A stretch of DNA of 64,000 nucleotides from Streptomyces fungicidicus (GTDB lineage: Bacteria; Actinomycetota; Actinomycetes; Streptomycetales; Streptomycetaceae): NCBI RefSeq assembly GCF_003665435.1, contig NZ_CP023407.1:2108001-2172000 (forward strand), given 5' to 3'. Of this stretch, positions 57,334-64,000 are shown in pieces. Position 1 is the first letter of the stretch, and every line of letters begins with the position of its first letter. The notes below the pieces were generated by a model that was not told the origin of the DNA, did no database searches, and saw nothing but the letters and a program-made list of their open reading frames with translations. The translations under genes were made by a program, and so were the position numbers.

Positions 57334-58737
57334 GTGCTTGAGCCCACGTACCAGGCGGACGTCGTCGTCGTGGGAGCCGGGGTCGCCGGTCTCTCCGCGG
57401 CACGACGGCTGACCAGCGCAGGAGTCACCACCCTGGTCCTGGAGGCCGCCCATGAGGTGGGCGGCCGGATGACGACGGAGAAGGTCGACGGCTTCCGGCT
57501 CGACCGGATCGGACAGCTGCTGTCCACCGCGTACCCCGAACTGCGGGCCGGCACGGGCCTCGAGGGGCCGGTGCTGCGGCCCTTCGCGCCCGGTGTCCTG
57601 CTGCACAGCGACGGACGGCACCATCGTGCGGGCGTGCAGCCCGGCGCGAGAGGAGCACGGAGCGCGAGGGGCGCACTCCATGCGGTGCGCGCCCTGGCGA
57701 GCGCCCCACGGCCCGGTGGCGGCCCCAGGAGGCCGGTGGCGGTACCCGGACGGCAGGTGTCCGCGCCCCGCAGCCGTACGGGCGCCCCGCTGGGCACGGC
57801 GGTCGACCAGGCCCGGCTGGGCGCCGCGTTCAGCAAGCTCGCGGGCACGCCGGTGGAACGGCTGCTGGCGCGGCCCGAGACGACGGCGGCCGAGGCGCTG
57901 GTGGCCCGGGGCCTGCCGGCCCGGACCATCGACGGCTTTCTGCGCCCCCTCCTCTCCGCGCTGCTGTGCGACCCGGAGCTCACCACCTCCAGCCGGTGCG
58001 CGGATCTGGCGCTGCGGGCGTTCGCGCGGGGGCGGCTGTGCCTGCCGGAGGGCGGCGCCGAGGCGCTGCCGCGGCAGCTGGCGCGGGCGCTGCCGCCGGG
58101 CACGGTGCACACGGGTGTGCGGGTCACGTCCGTGTCGACGACCTCGGTGACCACCGTGGAGCACGGCGTGTTCCGGTGCGGCGCGGTGCTGGTCGCGACG
58201 GGCGCGCGGGCCGCGGCCGAGTTGCTGCCCGGGCTGCGGGTGCCAGACTTCCACCCGGTGACGGTGGTGCACCACACGACCGACGAGGCCCCGGCGACGG
58301 GTGCGTCGCTGCTGCTCGACGCCGACCGGGGCGGGCCGGTGGCGCACACGGCGGTCGTCAGCCGGGTCGACCCGTCGCGGGCCCCGGCGGGGCGCACGCT
58401 GGTCAGCTCGACGGTGCTGGGGCCGCCCGGGCCGGACGTCGACACCGCGGTGCGGATGCACCTGGGGCGGCTGTACGGCGTGCCGACGGAGCGCTGGGAG
58501 ACGCTGGGGGTGCGTCACACTGCCGAGGCGGTGCCGGCGATGCGGCCGCCGCACGATCTGCGGCGGGCGGTGCGGCTGCTGGCGGGGCTGTATGTGTGCG
58601 GGGATCACCGGGACAGTGGGTCCGTGCAGGGGGCGTTGCACTCGGGGCGGCGGGCTGCGGCGGCGATACTCGCGGATCTGGGGGTGGATCGGTCGCTGCA
58701 TTCGGCGGAGCCGGTGCCTACGGCGCGGGCCGCTTGA
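57334..58737 (+). CDS. FAD-dependent amine oxidase/phytoene desaturase-like oxidoreductase
   Basis: A 467-residue flavoprotein. The FAD Rossmann motif VVVGAGVAGLSAARRL and VLEAAHEVGGRMTTE stand near the N-terminus, and the C-terminal FAD clamp is YVCGDHRDSGSVQGALHSGRRAA. The middle substrate domain carries LSTAYPELRAG and FLRPLLSALLCDPEL. Proteins of this pattern oxidise amines, polyenes or protoporphyrinogen-like substrates; the substrate is open. I prefer GTG at 57334, with GAGGAGGGG just upstream, over an ATG at 57295 without one. A tandem 30-bp repeat lies about 190 bp past its stop. Confidence 0.83.
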   Translation: MLEPTYQADVVVVGAGVAGLSAARRLTSAGVTTLVLEAAHEVGGRMTTEKVDGFRLDRIGQLLSTAYPELRAGTGLEGPVLRPFAPGVLLHSDGRHHRAGVQPGARGARSARGALHAVRALASAPRPGGGPRRPVAVPGRQVSAPRSRTGAPLGTAVDQARLGAAFSKLAGTPVERLLARPETTAAEALVARGLPARTIDGFLRPLLSALLCDPELTTSSRCADLALRAFARGRLCLPEGGAEALPRQLARALPPGTVHTGVRVTSVSTTSVTTVEHGVFRCGAVLVATGARAAAELLPGLRVPDFHPVTVVHHTTDEAPATGASLLLDADRGGPVAHTAVVSRVDPSRAPAGRTLVSSTVLGPPGPDVDTAVRMHLGRLYGVPTERWETLGVRHTAEAVPAMRPPHDLRRAVRLLAGLYVCGDHRDSGSVQGALHSGRRAAAAILADLGVDRSLHSAEPVPTARAA

Positions 58738-58930
58738 GCGGGGCGGGTCGCGGCACCGGGGTGGTGTGACCCGGCCCCGGCGCCGCCGCACCGTACCCGG
58801 CGTGGGTGTGGGCCGGGGGTGGCTTGCGCAGCCCGGCGCTTGCATAGTGCCCCTCGCGGGTGCGGGCCGGGGCGGGGTGTGCGCAGCCCGGCGCCAACGG
58901 GGTGCCGTCGCGCCCACCCGTGCCGCCCTG

Positions 58931-59050
58931 CGGCACGACTGCCCGCGGAGAGCGCGGGGGCGGCACGACTGCCCGCGGAGAGCGCGGGGGCGGCACGACT
59001 GCCCGCGGAGAGCGCGGGGGCGGCACGACTGCCCGCGGAGTGCGCGGGGG
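58931..59050 (+). repeat. Perfect 30-bp tandem repeat, four copies
   Basis: Four head-to-tail 30-bp units begin at 58931, 58961, 58991 and 59021, each starting CGGCACGACTGCCCGCGGAG. The first three are identical and the fourth has one A-to-T change near its end. They lie in a 467-bp gap between two convergent genes. The unit is a multiple of three, so local ORFs show a 10-residue repeat, but no ribosome site or codon bias supports coding. The rest of the gap (58738-58930 and 59051-59204) is GC-rich sequence with no gene I can support. Confidence 0.92.
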
Positions 59051-59204
59051 CGGCGGGTGGTCGCCTACGGCGGGGAGGGGGCGGGGCGGGGGTGGTCGCC
59101 CGCAGTGGCTGGCGCGTCCGCGCCGGGCCACCTCTTCCAGCCGGGGCAGTCGCGCCAGTCCGAGGACGGCCACCCCCGACCCGGCCCCGCCCCACCCACC
59201 GGCG

Positions 59205-60695
59205 TCAGGCGAAGGCCGCGACCCTGTCGCGGTAGGTGCGAACAGGCCCCGCGTCCCGGTAAGGCTCCAGCTTCCGCTCGAAGTCCCGCACGTACTCCAC
59301 CGCCCGCACGGACCGCATCTCCGCCGCCTGCCCAGCCGCCTCCGCGGCGTGCTGGCACGCCTGGTCCAGCTCCCCCAGCCCCAGCCGCGCGGTCGCCAGC
59401 ACCATCCGGGAGAACAGCCGGCTCCGCGCATACCCCGGCGCACGCAACCGCAGCGACCGCTCCGCGTGCTGCGCCGCGGCCCGGAACTGCTGAAGATCCC
59501 GGTGACAGTGCCCGAACTCGTCCGCCAGCTGCGCCTCGTCGAAGGACCGCGCCCAGTACGGCACCTCGTCCCCCGCCCGGCCACCTCCACCGCCACCGCC
59601 ACCCGCACCGCCACCGCTCCCCTCCAGCGCCCGCTCCGCGCGCACCAGCGCCGCCGTACAGGCCCGCACCTCCCCCAGCACCCCGTGCCCGCGCGCCTCC
59701 GCCGCGTGCAGCAGCGCCTGCACCACCGGCGGAGCGGACCCGCCCGCCCCCTGCTGCGCGACCCGCGCGAGCTGCACCGCCTCCCGCCCGTGCCCGAGAT
59801 AGACGGCCTGCCGGCTCATGGTGACCAGGACGTACGCCCCGTACGGCCGGTCCCCCGCCGCCTGCGCGAGCCGCAGCGCCTGCACGAAGTACCGCTGGGC
59901 CAGCCCGTGCGCGCCGATGTCGTACGACGTCCACCCCGCCAGCCGGGTCAGGTCCGCGGCGGCCGCGAACAGCCGCCGCCCCGTCTGCTCGCCGTACGTG
60001 CCGCGCAGCATCGGCTCGCACTCGTGCTCCAGGTACCGCACCAGCGCCTGCCGCGCGTGCCCGCCGCCGTACGCGTCGTCGAGCGTGCGGAACAGCTCGC
60101 CGACCGACCGCAGCGCCGCGATGTCCCCGCTGCCCACCCGGTGGGCCGGGCCGCGCTCGGCGGCACCGCGCCGCCGAGCGAGCAGCTCCGCGGGCCGGAC
60201 CGACAGCCGTCCCTGCGCCGGCACCCGCACCGGCGCCTCCGCCCGGGCCACCTTGTCGTCGGCCCGCCCGATCAGCCAGTCCCGGCTCGGCACCACCAGC
60301 CCCGCCGAGGTGAAGGCGATCTTCCGCAGCTCGGCATGGCTGCCGGAGTCCTTGCGCCACAGCCCGCTGACGATGTCGACGGCCTCCTCCGGGGTGCCGG
60401 CGTACTCCAGCCCCGCGTAGACCGGGGCGCAGGCGTCCAGCCCCAGGTCCTGCGCGGTGAGCCTGCGGCCCAGGCGCCGGGTGAAGACCTCGGCGATCAG
60501 TGCCGGTGTGGTGCCCCTCGGCTGCTGTCCGCGCAGCCAGCGGGTGACGGACGTCTTGTCGTATCTCAGGTCGAGCCCGTGTTCGAGACCGAGCTGGTCC
60601 ACGCGACGGGCGAGCCCCGCGTTGGAGAATCCCGCTTCTGCGATGAGCGCGGCGAGCTGTCGGTTGGGCGTGCGCTGCGCGGGTCGTTCCGTCAT
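59205..60695 (-). CDS. NsdA-like regulatory protein with TPR repeats
   Basis: A 496-residue protein. The N-terminal 90 residues form a helix-turn-helix-like domain (RQLAALIAEAGFSNAGLARRVDQL, then DKTSVTRWLRGQQPRGTTPALIAEVFTRRLGRRLTAQDLGL). The remainder is Ala-rich helical repeats resembling TPRs (about 230-490). The layout matches the streptomycete NsdA family of regulators of differentiation and antibiotic production, as I recall. A poly-Gly run near residue 375 is encoded by a GCC/ACC-rich tract. ATG at 60695 has CAGGAG 12 bases upstream. Two CCGATCG repeats near its probable promoter (60800-60838) may mediate regulation. Confidence 0.78.
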   Translation of the reverse strand: MTERPAQRTPNRQLAALIAEAGFSNAGLARRVDQLGLEHGLDLRYDKTSVTRWLRGQQPRGTTPALIAEVFTRRLGRRLTAQDLGLDACAPVYAGLEYAGTPEEAVDIVSGLWRKDSGSHAELRKIAFTSAGLVVPSRDWLIGRADDKVARAEAPVRVPAQGRLSVRPAELLARRRGAAERGPAHRVGSGDIAALRSVGELFRTLDDAYGGGHARQALVRYLEHECEPMLRGTYGEQTGRRLFAAAADLTRLAGWTSYDIGAHGLAQRYFVQALRLAQAAGDRPYGAYVLVTMSRQAVYLGHGREAVQLARVAQQGAGGSAPPVVQALLHAAEARGHGVLGEVRACTAALVRAERALEGSGGGAGGGGGGGGRAGDEVPYWARSFDEAQLADEFGHCHRDLQQFRAAAQHAERSLRLRAPGYARSRLFSRMVLATARLGLGELDQACQHAAEAAGQAAEMRSVRAVEYVRDFERKLEPYRDAGPVRTYRDRVAAFA

Positions 60696-60778
60696 CTGCG
60701 GTGCGGTCTCCTGCCTTCCGGCTGAGCAAGGTGCGCGGATTGCCTGTGAGCAGCCCTTACGTCTTCTTGGACGGCGCG

Positions 60779-60838
60779 AATGTAGCGGAGAGTAAGCAAC
60801 CGATCGCACACTTCCAGGGCCATTCATCCGATCGTGTG
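60779..60838 (-). promoter_or_regulatory. Promoter region of the NsdA-like gene with two CCGATCG repeats
   Basis: TACATT on the minus strand (60784-60779) is a plausible -10. Direct repeats CCGATCGCACA (60800-60810) and CCGATCGTGTG (60828-60838), 28 bp apart, cover and flank the expected -35. A plus-strand -10 (TACAGT at 60943-60948) further along probably serves lipB. The rest of the 324-bp gap is C-rich with no further gene. Confidence 0.4.
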
Positions 60839-61019
60839 AGGATTGCCCGAAAAGCTGACGCCCCCCGCACCCACCCCCAGCCCCCTCCCAGCTCCCTCCC
60901 AGCTCCCGTACGACCCCCGCACACCCCCCGCTCGAACGGTCGTACAGTGGCGTGGGCGCGTTTCATGCCTGACGGCGTACCGGACGACGTGCCCGACAAC
61001 CTTGAGGGAGGCGCTTGCC

Positions 61020-61817
61020 GTGAGTGAGCTGCGGTTCGTGCGGATGGGCTTCGGAGCCGAGGCGGTCGACTACCAACTGGCCTGGGACGAACAGCGCCGG
61101 GTGCACGCGGCACGGTTCACCGACGAGGTGCCGGACACCGTGATCCTCCTGGAGCACCCCCCGGTCTACACGGCGGGCCGGCGCACCGAGGCGAGCGAGC
61201 GCCCCCTCGACGGCACCCCCGTCATCGACGTGGACCGCGGCGGCAAGATCACCTGGCACGGCCCCGGCCAGCTGGTGGGCTACCCCATCCAGAAGCTGCC
61301 CCGCCCGGTGGACGTGGTCGCGCACGTCCGGCGCCTGGAGGAGGCCCTGATCCGCACCTGCGCGGAGTTCGGTCTGGAGACCACCCGGGTCGAGGGCCGC
61401 AGCGGGGTGTGGGTGCTGGGCGACCCGGTGGAGCAGCGCCCCGGGCTCGGCGGGCTCTCCCTGGACTTCGACCCCCGGATCGGCGACGACGAGTTCGACC
61501 CCCGCCTCAACGGCCCGGAGTACGCGCCCTCCAACGCCGGCCAGCGCCGCGAGGACCGCAAGATCGCCGCGATCGGCATCCGCGTGGCCAAGGGCGTCAC
61601 GATGCACGGCTTCGCGCTGAACGTGAACCCCGACAACAAGTGGTTCGACAAGATCATCCCGTGCGGCATCCGCGACGCCGGCGTCGCCTCCCTGGCGAAC
61701 GAACTGGGCCGTGACGTCACGATCGCCGAGGTGCTCCCCGTCGTGGAACGCCATCTGCGGGACGTCCTGGAGAACGCGGAGCTCAGGCCCCGGGCCGTCG
61801 AGAACGCACCGGCATAG
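61020..61817 (+). CDS. lipB: Lipoyl(octanoyl) transferase
   Basis: A 265-residue enzyme that moves the octanoyl group from acyl carrier protein to a Lys of lipoyl domains, the first step of protein lipoylation. The substrate loop [17 protein letters not shown], the Lys in [12 protein letters not shown] and the acyl-enzyme Cys in [13 protein letters not shown] are all present. GTG at 61020 follows GGGAGG; a longer frame upstream is Pro-rich and lacks a ribosome site. It is followed after 90 bp by lipA. Substrates encoded here include the two lipoyl domains of the E2 at 45674-47470. Confidence 0.95.
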   Translation: MSELRFVRMGFGAEAVDYQLAWDEQRRVHAARFTDEVPDTVILLEHPPVYTAGRRTEASERPLDGTPVIDVDRGGKITWHGPGQLVGYPIQKLPRPVDVVAHVRRLEEALIRTCAEFGLETTRVEGRSGVWVLGDPVEQRPGLGGLSLDFDPRIGDDEFDPRLNGPEYAPSNAGQRREDRKIAAIGIRVAKGVTMHGFALNVNPDNKWFDKIIPCGIRDAGVASLANELGRDVTIAEVLPVVERHLRDVLENAELRPRAVENAPA

Positions 61818-61907
61818 GCCTCCACCAGGTCCGACACCCACGCCGGGTTTCAAATCAACGGGCGTACCCTAGAGGACGCCGAAGAATCAATCGCTAGGGA
61901 GCCGGTC

Positions 61908-62873
61908 GTGTCCGCAGTCGCACCCGACGGACGCAAGATGCTGCGCCTGGAGGTCCGCAACAGCCAGACCCCCATCGAGCGCAAGCCCGAGTGGATCAAG
62001 ACCCGGGCGAAAATGGGCCCCGAGTACTCCAAGATGCAGAACCTCGTGAAGAGCGAGGGGCTGCACACGGTCTGCCAGGAAGCCGGCTGTCCGAACATCT
62101 ACGAGTGCTGGGAGGACCGCGAGGCGACCTTCCTCATCGGCGGCGACCAGTGCACGCGGCGCTGCGACTTCTGCCAGATCGACACCGGCAAGCCCGAGGC
62201 CCTCGACCGTGACGAGCCGCGCCGCGTCGGCGAGTCGGTCGTCACCATGGACCTGAACTACGCCACCATCACCGGCGTCGCCCGCGACGACCTGGAGGAC
62301 GGCGGCGCCTGGCTGTACGCGGAGACCGTGCGCCAGATCCACGCGCAGACGGCCGAGCGCGCCGAGGGCCGCACCAAGGTCGAGCTGCTGGCCCCCGACT
62401 TCAACGCGGTGCCCGAGCAGCTGGCGGAGGTCTTCTCCTCCCGCCCCGAGGTCTTCGCGCACAACGTCGAGACGGTCCCGCGGATCTTCAAGCGGATCCG
62501 CCCCGGCTTCCGCTACGACCGCTCCCTGAAGGTCATCACCGACGCCCGCGACTACGGCCTGGTCACCAAGTCGAACCTGATCCTCGGCATGGGCGAGACC
62601 CGCGAGGAGGTCAGCGAGGCGCTTCGGCAGCTGCACGACGCCGGCTGCGAGCTGGTCACCATCACGCAGTACCTGCGCCCCTCCGTGCGCCACCACCCCG
62701 TGGAGCGCTGGGTGAAGCCGCACGAGTTCGTGGAGCTGAAGGAGGAGGCCGAGCAGATCGGCTTCTCCGGAGTGATGTCCGGCCCGCTGGTCCGCTCCTC
62801 GTACCGCGCCGGCCGGCTGTACCAAATGGCGATCGAGAAGCGCGGAGCGTACGGGGCGTCCCAGGCCGTCTGA
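61908..62873 (+). CDS. lipA: Lipoyl synthase (radical SAM)
   Basis: A 321-residue radical-SAM enzyme that inserts two sulfurs into the octanoyl chain on lipoyl domains. The radical-SAM cluster motif is [11 protein letters not shown] and the auxiliary cluster Cys residues are in [14 protein letters not shown]; the closing RSSYRAG supplies the conserved Ser ligand. One auxiliary cluster is consumed per turnover, so Fe-S supply (ErpA, encoded at 24775-25131) matters. GTG at 61908 follows GGGAG. TACCCT at 61866-61871 may be a separate promoter between lipB and lipA. A hairpin follows 18 bases past the stop. Confidence 0.96.
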   Translation: MSAVAPDGRKMLRLEVRNSQTPIERKPEWIKTRAKMGPEYSKMQNLVKSEGLHTVCQEAGCPNIYECWEDREATFLIGGDQCTRRCDFCQIDTGKPEALDRDEPRRVGESVVTMDLNYATITGVARDDLEDGGAWLYAETVRQIHAQTAERAEGRTKVELLAPDFNAVPEQLAEVFSSRPEVFAHNVETVPRIFKRIRPGFRYDRSLKVITDARDYGLVTKSNLILGMGETREEVSEALRQLHDAGCELVTITQYLRPSVRHHPVERWVKPHEFVELKEEAEQIGFSGVMSGPLVRSSYRAGRLYQMAIEKRGAYGASQAV

Positions 62874-62891
62874 CCGGCTCCACGTCACCCC

Positions 62892-62908
62892 CTCGGGCTT
62901 CACCCGAG
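62892..62908 (+). terminator. Short hairpin after lipA
   Basis: CTCGGG and CCCGAG (62892-62897 with 62903-62908) form a 6-bp stem with a five-base loop, 18 bases past the lipA stop. It is weaker than other terminators here. Confidence 0.45.
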
Positions 62909-62913
62909 AACGT

Positions 62914-63077
62914 GTGAATTCACGCACAAGGCTCTACCGGCCGGTAACGGCTGGGGGAACGCGGTCCCGGCCGTCCTCGCAGATGAGGGCACACGCCGGG
63001 ACCGCGTCGGCGTTCCAGGACTCTCCCACCAGGTTTCATGCCTGTTTGACCGGTCGGTCACGTCCTGGTAACACCAG
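62914..63077. promoter_or_regulatory. Cluster of palindromes between lipA and a small gene
   Basis: Four inverted repeats lie in 164 bp: GTGAATTCAC (62914-62923), TACCGG-CCGGTA (62935-62946), TGACCG-GT-CGGTCA (63047-63060, the form favoured by many TetR-type regulators) and CTGGT-AAC-ACCAG (63065-63077). The last two are close to the small gene at 63141 and may be its operators. Confidence 0.45.
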
Positions 63078-63140
63078 TCAGTGAGCCTGGAATCGCAGCA
63101 CGTACCTTCCCACCCGCCGGCACCGAGGGAGACCTCCACC

Positions 63141-63356
63141 ATGCAGGCCGCGCCCGTCCGCGCCACCGCCATCCCGTCCTTCACCACCGCTCTGCGCGCC
63201 GTCGAGTCGCTGCTGATGAGCAGCGGCCAGCGCACCGCCCGGCGCAACGCCTGGACCTCGGTGCTGGAGGACCGCCGTCGCGCCAAGGACCGGGTCGAGG
63301 CACAGCGTGTCCTCGACCAGACCCCGACCCTCCCGTCCCTGACCACCCGTCCCTGA
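63141..63356 (+). CDS. Small hypothetical protein
   Basis: A 71-residue basic protein: MQAAPVRATAIPSFTTALRAVESLLMSSGQRTARRNAW... It has a predicted helix rich in Arg (RRNAWTSVLEDRRRAKDRVEAQRVL) and no Cys or membrane segment. The ATG follows GGGAGA at good spacing; a GTG 60 bases upstream is possible but adds low-complexity residues. From memory, similar genes follow lipA in other Streptomyces, but I know of no function. Several palindromes precede it, suggesting regulated expression. Confidence 0.62.
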   Translation: MQAAPVRATAIPSFTTALRAVESLLMSSGQRTARRNAWTSVLEDRRRAKDRVEAQRVLDQTPTLPSLTTRP

Positions 63357-63447
63357 CGACCCGTCCCTGAACGTCCGCACCCTTCCCGGTTCCCGGCCAC
63401 CCGCCCCTGGCCGTCGGCCCCCCGCGGGGGCACGTAGACTTCATGGC

Positions 63448-64000
63448 ATGGCGAGGAAGGAAACCGCAGCGGACGCTGCGAACCCCGGGCGACTGAAGCA
63501 GATCGCCCTGACCTACAAGATGACCCGCAGGGCCGACAAGAAGATCGGTCTTGTACTCGCGGCAGTCGGAATCGTCACCTTCGGTGTCTTCCTCGCGATC
63601 GGTTTCTTGATCGGTCACCCCATCTATCTCGGCATCCTGGGCCTCCTGCTCGCCTTCCTCGCGACGGCGATCGTGTTCGGGCGCCGGGCCGAGCGGGCCG
63701 CCTTCGGGCAGATGGAGGGACAGCCGGGCGCCGCCGCGGCCGTGCTCGACAACATCGGCCGGGGCTGGACGACCACCCCCGCGGTGGCGATGAACCGCAG
63801 CCAGGACGTGGTGCACCGCGCGGTCGGCAAGGCCGGCATCGTGCTGGTCGCCGAGGGCAACCCGAACCGGGTGAAGAGCCTGCTGGCCGCCGAGAAGAAG
63901 AAGATGAACCGCATCGTCGCGGACGTCCCGGTGCACGACCTGATCGTGGGCACCGGCGAGGGCCAGGTCGAGCTGAAGAAGGTGCGCACGACCATGCTCA
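63448..64000 (+). CDS. DUF4191 membrane protein, N-terminal part
   Basis: The frame is open to the window's end, giving the first 184 residues. After a basic start (MARKETAADAANPGRLKQIALTY) come two close membrane helices (about residues 34-77, including GLVLAAVGIVTFGVFLAIGF), then a cytosolic domain. This is the actinobacterial DUF4191 layout. TAGACT seven bases before the ATG and the lack of a Shine-Dalgarno fit a leaderless transcript. Function is unknown. The C-terminus is missing here. Confidence 0.78.
   Translation, partial: MARKETAADAANPGRLKQIALTYKMTRRADKKIGLVLAAVGIVTFGVFLAIGFLIGHPIYLGILGLLLAFLATAIVFGRRAERAAFGQMEGQPGAAAAVLDNIGRGWTTTPAVAMNRSQDVVHRAVGKAGIVLVAEGNPNRVKSLLAAEKKKMNRIVADVPVHDLIVGTGEGQVELKKVRTTML

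Noticed and set aside
58931..59050. CRISPR-like array
   Set aside because: The units are directly adjacent with no spacers, and no cas gene is present.
58860..60725. A 621-codon plus-strand frame including the 30-bp repeats
   Set aside because: Most of it is antisense to the NsdA-like gene, and the repeat-encoded decapeptides have no supporting start signal.

Overview
The window is about 73% GC, and nearly every gene has G or C at the third codon position. It carries a bc1-aa3 respiratory supercomplex, a PspA-PspAA pair, many GTG starts and many actinobacterial DUF families. All of this points to a Streptomyces chromosome. From memory, the gene order resembles the core region of S. coelicolor around SCO2136-SCO2196; I could not run a comparison. 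I see no rRNA, tRNA, CRISPR array, insertion sequence, prophage or clear island. Both edges cut genes: a GT87-type membrane glycosyltransferase on the left and a DUF4191 membrane protein on the right.

Layout, left half. 1-6310: cell-envelope genes (GT87, a lipoprotein metalloprotease, two tandem NlpC/P60 hydrolases), a NYN-domain nuclease-like protein and a zinc-ribbon protein. 6467-9112: a rhomboid protease overlapping a RAM-only Lrp protein, then a class V aminotransferase behind a SAM-IV-type riboswitch and a six-codon ORF. 9190-19721: trpD, then the respiratory genes ctaE-qcrC-qcrA-qcrB and ctaC-ctaD-ctaF, all on the minus strand, with a pseudo-receiver and an L,D-transpeptidase between them. 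20004-26601: a cysteine desulfurase-TusA fusion, a PfkB kinase, a large membrane-anchored protein, and divergent erpA and nadA sharing a promoter region with three similar 13-bp inverted repeats. 26677-31893: a histidine kinase, a response regulator and an RND efflux pump read in that order. 31990-34736: pspAA and pspA, DUF3043 and a methyltransferase.

Layout, right half. 34879-41837: late cobalamin genes (cobU fused to a degenerate metallo-beta-lactamase-like domain, cobT, cobS) interleaved with minus-strand genes, then an RDD protein and a GH114 lipoprotein. 42150-51389: leucyl aminopeptidase, then lpdA, the E2 acyltransferase, a GntR/FCD regulator and pyruvate dehydrogenase E1. 51447-58737: a WYL regulator, DUF4240, a PGRP amidase, a MarP-like protease, a GNAT, a TIGR01777 protein and an FAD oxidoreductase. 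59205-64000: an NsdA-like TPR regulator, lipB, lipA (which lipoylate the E2 encoded about 14 kb away), a small protein and the DUF4191 gene.

Most of this is core metabolism. The more unusual content lies between genes: the SAM-IV leader with its mini-ORF, the CGTC-N5-GACG array between two Fe-S-related genes, palindromes at respiratory and pyruvate-dehydrogenase promoters, and a modular family of GC-rich repeats (core GGGGCGCGGGGAACTGCGC) that forms 3' hairpins and 56-bp and 101-bp tandem arrays.
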